DNA of 64,000 bases from Cryptosporidium bovis (lineage: Eukaryota > Apicomplexa > Conoidasida > Eucoccidiorida > Cryptosporidiidae), in assembly GCA_009768925.2 (NCBI GenBank), contig VHIT02000012.1, positions 62,001 through 126,000 of the forward strand. Direction: 5' to 3'. Below are positions 58,308 to 64,000 of this stretch, in pieces; within the stretch, counting starts at the first letter, position 1, and each line of letters opens with the position of its first letter. A model generated the notes under the pieces. It worked only from the letters and a program-made list of their open reading frames with translations. It searched no databases and was not told where the DNA came from. Position numbers and translations under genes: made by a program.

Positions 58308-59744
58308 TTAATTGAAGGTTATTGTCTTTAATTCAAATGAATTGATGTCCAAAAGTACAATACATGGATTTGTAGAAAAATTTGGAATAGTAAAACAAAG
58401 AGGTCCATCATTTGGAAATCTATACGAGTCAAATTTAAATTGATTTCCAGAAAATAATACCTGAGGGAATTCATCGTCTTGATAGTTAAGAATGAAAGGA
58501 TCACAATCTGAGAAAGGATGACACGGTATTGCGTCTGGACAAACTGGAGCTAGATTTCTAGATGAAATGCAAAACTTTAGAGCTTCAATTGGACTTTTGT
58601 ATGAAGTATAAAGCGATAATTTTGCTATAGTTTGTCCAGTTATACCAGAAATTCTGACGTTATTAATTCTGAACAAACATGGATTTGTGAATGAAACTAG
58701 TGACTGATATTTTCTTGCATGCTTAAAAATATATGGTTGAAATGCTGGTTGGGGTAGAGAAATTGGAACAGGATCCTCATCTCCAGGAATAATTGCCACA
58801 GATATAGAAGACGCAAGTTGTGATATAAATGAGTCAAATATTTGAAGTCTTTTCGAGAGGATATCATTGTTAACAATGAGTTTAGTCCCAGTTCCGGTAT
58901 TTGTTTCTTCAGCTGTATCTAATAATTGAATGGAGTTACCTGCAATTACCAACTGGGATATTCTAGAAGATATAAATTTTTGCTCATCATTAAACGCAAC
59001 CCCGAGTATAAAGTCTCTTAAAAGTTGTAATGATAACGAATTCTCATAATCTTGACCTATATTCATTCCAGAAATAAAACCAACATAAATTGGCATACTT
59101 GAGTTTAATAAACTGTTATTTTCTCTAATTAATATCTTTTCTGGAACTATAGAGAATGTATAATCCTTGACTAAAAAGTTACCGCAAGAAACTCGGCATC
59201 CCTTTAATGCAATCACAGTCCCAGATAATAACTCTTTATGCGATATATTGCTTTCGACTACACTATTGTCTATCAACAAAGGCACTCTAGAAAAGCTATC
59301 CTCTAGATAAACTTCATCGTCATCACTTATGTAATCACCATCATCCCTTTCACTATTTGGATTGTAAATGTCATGAAGGTATTCGTCCAATATTGTCGGC
59401 CTTCTCTTCATTTCTTTTGTTATTAATCCAATAATCACGCATTCCACACCCATCTTTATGTCTTTTAATTCACTGATTATTGGTATTTTACCTTCATTTT
59501 CTGCTTTCACTTCTACATTTCTATCAACCGTATTTTCCTCAGATTCTTCAACCAAACTTTCTGAAATATAACAATTCCATTTAAGTAATGCAGATTTTTG
59601 TAAAAATGGCAACAAACCTTTAAATCTAGAGAAACAAAGGTGACAATATTGATACGGAAAGTCAAACTTCTTTACTTTGAACCTCTCACACTCATCTACT
59701 AAGTTAACTTCTGGTCTTGTTAATTCTTTTTTTTCTAACTTCAT
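58308..59744 (-). CDS. POLD2: DNA polymerase delta small subunit (POLD2)
   Basis: A 478-residue protein, the usual length for this B-family subunit. An N-terminal OB-type region is followed by the non-catalytic phosphoesterase domain. The best-matching blocks are AIIPGDEDPVPISLPQPAFQ (family AVIPGDEDPTNYTLPQQPLH), TNPCLFRINNVRISGITGQT ([20 protein letters not shown]), and FSDCDPFIL then PQVLFSGNQFKF (KTDPFIF, PHVYFCGNTPSF). POLD2 holds the catalytic subunit and the other subunits of Pol delta for lagging-strand synthesis. The start at 59744 is the first ATG (MKLEKKELTRPEV). It is divergent from SLD5, a second replication gene, with three E2F-like sites between. Confidence 0.94.
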   Translation of the reverse strand: MKLEKKELTRPEVNLVDECERFKVKKFDFPYQYCHLCFSRFKGLLPFLQKSALLKWNCYISESLVEESEENTVDRNVEVKAENEGKIPIISELKDIKMGVECVIIGLITKEMKRRPTILDEYLHDIYNPNSERDDGDYISDDDEVYLEDSFSRVPLLIDNSVVESNISHKELLSGTVIALKGCRVSCGNFLVKDYTFSIVPEKILIRENNSLLNSSMPIYVGFISGMNIGQDYENSLSLQLLRDFILGVAFNDEQKFISSRISQLVIAGNSIQLLDTAEETNTGTGTKLIVNNDILSKRLQIFDSFISQLASSISVAIIPGDEDPVPISLPQPAFQPYIFKHARKYQSLVSFTNPCLFRINNVRISGITGQTIAKLSLYTSYKSPIEALKFCISSRNLAPVCPDAIPCHPFSDCDPFILNYQDDEFPQVLFSGNQFKFDSYRFPNDGPLCFTIPNFSTNPCIVLLDINSFELKTITFN

Positions 59745-59947
59745 TTTACAAGTGCCAAGTATCTGGTATCCTAGGTAAATAAGTGGTTTGTTCTAAATTC
59801 ACACTAATGAATCAAAAGCGATATTTAAAGCCACTCCAAATCTTAAATGCAACCTTATGATATTACGCTCCTTTTATTTACATTACTATATTACTATTCA
59901 GAGGGGCTTCGTACTAAACACCATACAAGTCTTTATTTGCTGTTCTC

Positions 59948-59959
59948 ATGGCGCCAAAA
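59948..59959. promoter_or_regulatory. E2F-like site ATGGCGCCAAAA
   Basis: 204 bp upstream of the POLD2 ATG. Confidence 0.6.
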
Positions 59960-60131
59960 CTATTATATACCTAGTAAATGGTAATATCGGCTATTAATAG
60001 AATTAAAAAGGGATCTAAAGCAAAATTAATCGGTGCACACTAATTAGTAATTCTTCATGACCGTCCTTTCCGTAGTTTTTTCATTGTATATCATTCCCGT
60101 CCGCAGTTAATCCAGTTGTCATTAGTAGTCA

Positions 60132-60143
60132 TTTGGCGGAAAA
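60132..60143. promoter_or_regulatory. E2F-like site TTTGGCGGAAAA
   Basis: One base from the consensus TTTGGCGGGAAA; midway in the divergent POLD2/SLD5 promoter. Confidence 0.6.
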
Positions 60144-60326
60144 CAGAGTTTACTCACACATCACGTAATACACAGAAATTAAAAAGATGAATCCCTTTAT
60201 TTTTACATAAACATTAGGTTTACGGGGTGAATCCTTTACCTATGTCAATTTCTTGTTTAATTCTATTTTCAATTTATTCCAAAAATATATTAAATTATAA
60301 ACAAGTGAATATAAATAAAAATATGC

Positions 60327-60334
60327 TTTCCCGC
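60327..60334. promoter_or_regulatory. E2F site TTTCCCGC
   Basis: An exact match to the canonical E2F octamer, 199 bp upstream of the SLD5 ATG. Confidence 0.6.
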
Positions 60335-60532
60335 TAATATTGGTAACTTGAACAAATGGTGAATAATAATTAATTTGGAATAAGACATTAGAGTGAGTAA
60401 ATCGACTTTTTAACATAATTATAAGTTATTCTGCTTGTCGGTTTACTTTTTGTTTCAGATCGAGACTTTCAAGTATACTTAAAACGAGTCGTGAAATAAG
60501 TGTGAATATTTTCATTTAAATTAAAATCATAA

Positions 60533-61804
60533 ATGGAGTACTTGTGTGAGGATAGCAATTTTGACAAAGGTAAGTTCTCTATGTTTATTTTCTCCTTTCA
60601 ACTGTTTTGAATATTTGTGTATTTGAAACATGAAGTATGTTCGTCAAACTATCAAGGAGAAAGGTTAATTTTGGAAGAATAATGAAGAAACATTTAGTTT
60701 ATAACAGATAAATAAATACTTTGTATTTCTTTATTTTTTCCATAATTTGCCTTAGATGAATGCAAAAACCTTTACTTTGACTTGATTTACATTAATTAAT
60801 ATATTTAGAAAACCTTAATGTAAATAATATAGGAAAGCACGAATTGGATTATATAGATAATATTTATAGCGTAAAGAATATAGGGATTACTGAAGAGGAA
60901 GAATTAGCCCATATAAGAAAATCCCATGAAACCATATTTTCAGTAAGTCATTCTTTTCCACTTGTTGGAATACAAAACAGCTTTTATAACTCCGAAAAAA
61001 ATCATCACTAATTAGGCATGGATAAACGAGCTAGTATCACCTGAATTGCTAGAATACTATGAGAATGAGATAAAATCTCTTTGTTATTCAATAAACAAAG
61101 AAAAAGAAAAGCAAATAATGTTGAGAAGCGAAAGAAACTACCGTGACATGATTGAGAGAGTTGAAAGTGATCTTATAAATATTCACATTTATAGATCAAG
61201 TTGTGCACTTAGAATGTATTTAAGACAGAGAATTCTAAAAATATCGGAATATCCTGATTTTTCAATAGCAAATTCAAGACTTGAAGGTGAGAGAGATGAA
61301 AACGAGATGTGTAATGAAGGCGATAATGAAAATGAAAACAAAACAAATGGAAGGTCCTTTCCAAATATAAGTGAAGAAGAGGCAACGTTCGCATTAAAAC
61401 TTTCGAGACTTCAGTGGAAATACTTGGATGATGTGGTTTCAAAGATGAAAAATACACTAGCAACTGATAATAATGTTCCCATTCCCTCCCCTTCTTTTCA
61501 CAGAGTTGTGCGTTTCCAATGCAAAGATTCCGCTGAAAATGACCGTTTAGAACTTGGATCTTTGGAAAACAGTGTACCTACGCAATTTGAGGATTGTCTA
61601 TACAACAAAGATTCGAATAACGATTTAGACGGTATCGAAAATTTGCCTGGAAGCAATTCTGACTCCCAAAATGAAACAGAACAAACTATAGATATTGAAA
61701 AAGGAAAAATTTACACGTCCAAGTATGAAGATATTAGAAATTTTCTCATTCAGGGTCGTGTTCAACTTTGGCCGTGGCCACCTATAATTTCAAATAGAAA
61801 ATAG
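60533..61804 (+). CDS. SLD5: GINS complex subunit SLD5 (three exons)
   Basis: Exons 60533-60569, 60809-60942 and 61016-61804 join to 319 residues. Donors are GTAAGT in both introns; acceptors are TTTAG and TTAG; phases are 1 and 0. The join gives IGITEEEELAHIRKSHETIF, then SAWINELVSPELLEYYENE, which matches the SLD5 start (AWMNEKFAPELLE). Later blocks are RSSCALRMYLRQRILKISEYP (family SYLRCRLEKIEKYP) and the C-terminal IDIEKGKIYTSKYEDIR then LIQGRVQLW (IDLEKGSQHLMRYRTIA, GAVQLI). GINS is part of the CMG helicase at replication forks. About 80 residues before the final block are an acidic, Asn-rich insertion. The tiny first exon could be read differently, but exons 2 and 3 are firm. Confidence 0.92.
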
Positions 61805-62313
61805 TTAATTCCATCGTATTATCATCATTATTTCTTTCAATATTTACTCTTGTTGAAAATAATTTCAATTTGCCCTTTTTACCCTAAGCAGGCTCCGTGG
61901 ACGCGCTCTGTGGGGTTGTGTGGCGCTTTATTTTTTACTTAAAGTGCAAAAATAATCAAACGAAAATCTGAATATAACGGTTGTGAGGGAGAGAGTAAAA
62001 ATTACTAAGGAATAGCAAATATAAAAACCAGGGAATACATTGGACTGAGACATTTCCAACTTCAAATAGACAATAGCTTTTTAACTTTTCAGTACACATT
62101 TGGATTTGTACACAGTGATTTAAATATATGAATTTATTTGTCATTAATTTTGAGTGTATTCTGGAGGTAATATCGTATTGTGTCAAATAAGTGGAAAATA
62201 AAGCAATAAATATTAGAAGAGAGTAATATTTACTAGACAAGTAGTTTATTCATCGTTTGAACATTGAATTATCGTGGCAATAAAAATATATAAATAGTTA
62301 ACAATAAAGTAAC
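61805..62313. other. Intergenic spacer with a GC-rich patch
   Basis: The promoter region of the PRA1-like gene. A 50-bp patch at 61885-61930 (with GTGGACGCGCTCTGTGGGG and TGTGGCGC) stands out from the AT-rich background. No known RNA was matched; TGTGGCGCTTTA resembles an E2F box. Confidence 0.4.
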
Positions 62314-62982
62314 ATGTATAGGGAGCAAATATCTTCGTTGGATTCACCAGCAAACAATAATGTTGGAGGTTCTAGTTTTACAAGAATGGACAGTGCTCGC
62401 TCAAGCTTAAAATCAGGTTCAATGTCTTCTGGAGGTGTGGGCGGAATGGGAGGAAGATCTGTTGAATACGGCCCAACTGTACAACAAATACTGGAAACAT
62501 ATGAGCATTTAAGAAATAAAGCACAAAGTGTTGCAAAGAGAAAACTGAGATCGTGGGAAAATGATTTTTTTTTGCTTTCTTCCTTTCAAAAAATTTCACA
62601 GCCAAAAGAAATTACAGATAGACTCGAAAGGAATATACGTTACTTTTTATTAAATTACATAGTAATAATTTTTGGAATGACGTTATTATCATTGATATTA
62701 AATCCTGTTTCACTTATAATAATTATTTTGGCTACATTCTCATCAGCTTTTGTTGCCTCCAGGCCAACAGATGTAATAATTTTGCCCGGTGATAATTCTA
62801 TAAGCAAGAAGGCTGCTCTTTATACAATGGCTGCAATCACGACTCTTGTTATTCTTACATTTTCAGGCACTCTCCTATTAACATCACTAGCCATTTCCAT
62901 TATTCTAGTTATTATTCATGCTTCCATTCATGTTGGCAAACAAAATTATGACCAAGTTGCGAGTCTAGATAGTGAGGTTTAA
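62314..62982 (+). CDS. PRA1-family (prenylated Rab acceptor) membrane protein
   Basis: A 222-residue protein. The N-terminal 70 residues are Ser/Gly-rich and cytosolic. The PRA1 signature starts LRSWENDFFLLSSFQKISQP, then ERNIRYFLLNYIVI (family RVxxNLxYFxxNYxxV). Two pairs of hydrophobic segments follow (IVIIFGMTLLSLILNPVSLI, LIIIILATFSSAFVASR, then TMAAITTLVILTFSGTLLLT and SLAISIILVIIHASIHV). PRA1 proteins bind prenylated Rabs and act in ER-Golgi traffic. Length and the four-segment layout are typical. A 9-T run inside the gene (62565-62573) encodes part of DFFL. Confidence 0.9.
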   Translation: MYREQISSLDSPANNNVGGSSFTRMDSARSSLKSGSMSSGGVGGMGGRSVEYGPTVQQILETYEHLRNKAQSVAKRKLRSWENDFFLLSSFQKISQPKEITDRLERNIRYFLLNYIVIIFGMTLLSLILNPVSLIIIILATFSSAFVASRPTDVIILPGDNSISKKAALYTMAAITTLVILTFSGTLLLTSLAISIILVIIHASIHVGKQNYDQVASLDSEV

Positions 62983-63227
62983 ATTAATCACATTCAAATA
63001 TATACTTATGTATATGCACATAAATGTTATTTAGAATAAGTGGCTACTATATAAAAGAACAGAAAATTCAATAGTGACTATATTAAAGTATATAATCTTA
63101 ATTAGTATAATTTAGTGGATATCTGCTTAAAACCTTAGTCCTAGTTGTAGTTTAAGATACCCATCGTATATTAAATATTTTTTTTAATTTGACAATAAAT
63201 ATTTACATAGTGGTTTAAATTTATAGG
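62983..63227. other. Convergent 3' spacer
   Basis: Facing 3' ends of the PRA1-like and PNO1 genes. Nothing else was seen. Confidence 0.5.
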
Positions 63228-63908
63228 TTAAAACTTTTCCTGAACTCTTTTAGATACTATTCTTAAATGATTATAAACCTTCCCGGGAGGAGTTCCTAAA
63301 ATAAGGCTACAAATAGCATCCCTTGCTAGTTTAATGTTTTGAAAGGCCCCCATAAGATGTAATTTTTGTCCGGCTAGTACAATTCTTGTTCTAGTCGAAT
63401 TTTCAATAGCATACTTTGTTTTTCCATCTCTTCCAGATATCCTACCTATGCAGCGGGACAAGTGAGCCCCTGTGAGTCTTTTTACATCCTTAATTTCAAA
63501 ACTTTCTATATACAAGTCATCTAAACGCAAAAGAGCTATAGCATCCTGCAATTCAAATCCAAGTATAAAGGCCTTTATAAAATCAACTCCTTTTTGCAAA
63601 GCTCCAATATCTGTGCAATCAGGGCCATACTTGAGTTCTATACATCTTCTTTTTGGGTTCATTCTAATATGCAATCCCATATGCTCTACCAATGGAGTGA
63701 CTATATTTATCCATTGATTTTTCAATGGAGTCATCCTATTGTCAGGAACCATTATTCTTCTTATCTCATTGCTTCTATCCACTTCATTACCCGTTAAAGG
63801 TTTGAAGTGGTTTCGAATCGTTCTTTTTTCACTGTCATCGTGTAAATTCATATTTTGGTCACTATTGTTATTGTCTACATTCATTTCATGCTCCTCAGAG
63901 TTCGCCAT
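63228..63908 (-). CDS. PNO1: PNO1/DIM2 KH-domain 40S assembly factor
   Basis: A 226-residue protein, the usual length. The conserved core includes WINIVTPLVEHMGLHIRMNP, KGVDFIKAFILGFELQDAIA, and LRLDDLYIESFEIKDVK. HLSRCIGRISGRDGKTKYAI is the KH-like GxxGRDGxT loop. TRTRIVLAGQKLHLMGAFQN and GTPPGKVYNHLRIVSKR close the protein. PNO1 binds the 3' end of 18S pre-rRNA and guides Nob1 cleavage. All core motifs are intact. The acidic Asn-rich N-terminal 35 residues vary in the family. Start at 63908 is the first in-frame ATG. Confidence 0.96.
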   Translation of the reverse strand: MANSEEHEMNVDNNNSDQNMNLHDDSEKRTIRNHFKPLTGNEVDRSNEIRRIMVPDNRMTPLKNQWINIVTPLVEHMGLHIRMNPKRRCIELKYGPDCTDIGALQKGVDFIKAFILGFELQDAIALLRLDDLYIESFEIKDVKRLTGAHLSRCIGRISGRDGKTKYAIENSTRTRIVLAGQKLHLMGAFQNIKLARDAICSLILGTPPGKVYNHLRIVSKRVQEKF

Positions 63909-64000
63909 TCTTATTTATTACGCAGTAGGGCCCAATACAATAGGTTACTGTATGATATTCTATTTATTCTCTCTTTTCTCCTTGCTCTGTCGAACTCAAT
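63909..64000. other. PNO1 promoter edge
   Basis: The 92 bp to the window edge. No motif was recognised. Confidence 0.4.

Larger units (their letters stand above)
59745..60532. other. Shared replication-gene promoter with three E2F-like sites
   Basis: The 788-bp spacer between POLD2 and SLD5. Three sites with different forms sit at 59948-59959, 60132-60143 and 60327-60334. No other gene was seen. Confidence 0.65.

Noticed and set aside
61886-61895. Telomere-like CCCTAA near 61883
   Set aside because: Only a single copy; no array, so not a telomeric or interstitial repeat.

Overview
The window looks like a chromosome segment of an apicomplexan, most likely a Cryptosporidium species. The DNA is very AT-rich, genes are packed on both strands, and almost all of them are single long reading frames. 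Only two genes clearly need introns. Proteins carry Asn/Ser/Lys-rich low-complexity insertions. Many upstream regions carry E2F-like sites (TGGCGCC, TTTGGCGG, TTTCCCGC), which fits Cryptosporidium, an apicomplexan known to retain E2F/DP1. The genus call is an inference from style and gene content; no database search was run. No plasmid, phage, insertion sequence, CRISPR array or virus-like element was seen.

Layout. 1-2085 is the 5' part of a leftward glucosidase II alpha gene cut by the window edge. 3021-7423 holds a PTC7-type phosphatase, a two-exon Erv1/ALR-like protein that lacks its CXXC, and a GDP-fucose-type transporter. 8167-16354 is RNA-centred: UTP12/WDR3, RNA polymerase III subunit RPC5, a small PHAX-domain protein, and a CID-domain protein. 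17070-30035 holds a phosphatase-fold protein without its catalytic cysteine, an FH2 formin, a very large SLC6-like transporter, and a coiled-coil protein with a Sec16-like N-terminal motif. 31242-41873 holds a USP7-like deubiquitinase, a FAM13-like protein, REI1/ZNF622, cyclophilin H and a Nup42-like nucleoporin.

42298-42370 is tRNA-Lys(CUU) on the minus strand. It is followed by TSR3, a large unrecognised protein (43525-46779), and a 1.4 kb spacer with two short candidate reading frames. Then come an SLC37-type MFS transporter and a 2139-residue NOV (NO VEIN)-like protein with an N-terminal GHKL ATPase and a C-terminal DUF3883 nuclease-like domain. The right end carries POLD2, SLD5/GINS4 (three exons), a PRA1-family protein and PNO1.

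Themes. Ribosome biogenesis (UTP12, REI1, TSR3, PNO1), RNA polymerase III and snRNA biology (RPC5, PHAX domain, cyclophilin H, CID protein) and DNA replication (POLD2, SLD5) are over-represented. Several genes are divergent pairs with E2F-like sites in the shared promoter: RPC5/PHAX, cyclophilin H/Nup42, FAM13-like/REI1 and POLD2/SLD5. The most unusual items are the NOV-like ATPase-nuclease, two apparently catalytically dead enzymes (Erv1-like and phosphatase-like), the FAM13-like protein, a 17-residue tandem repeat, and a perfect 60-bp palindrome upstream of the USP7-like gene.
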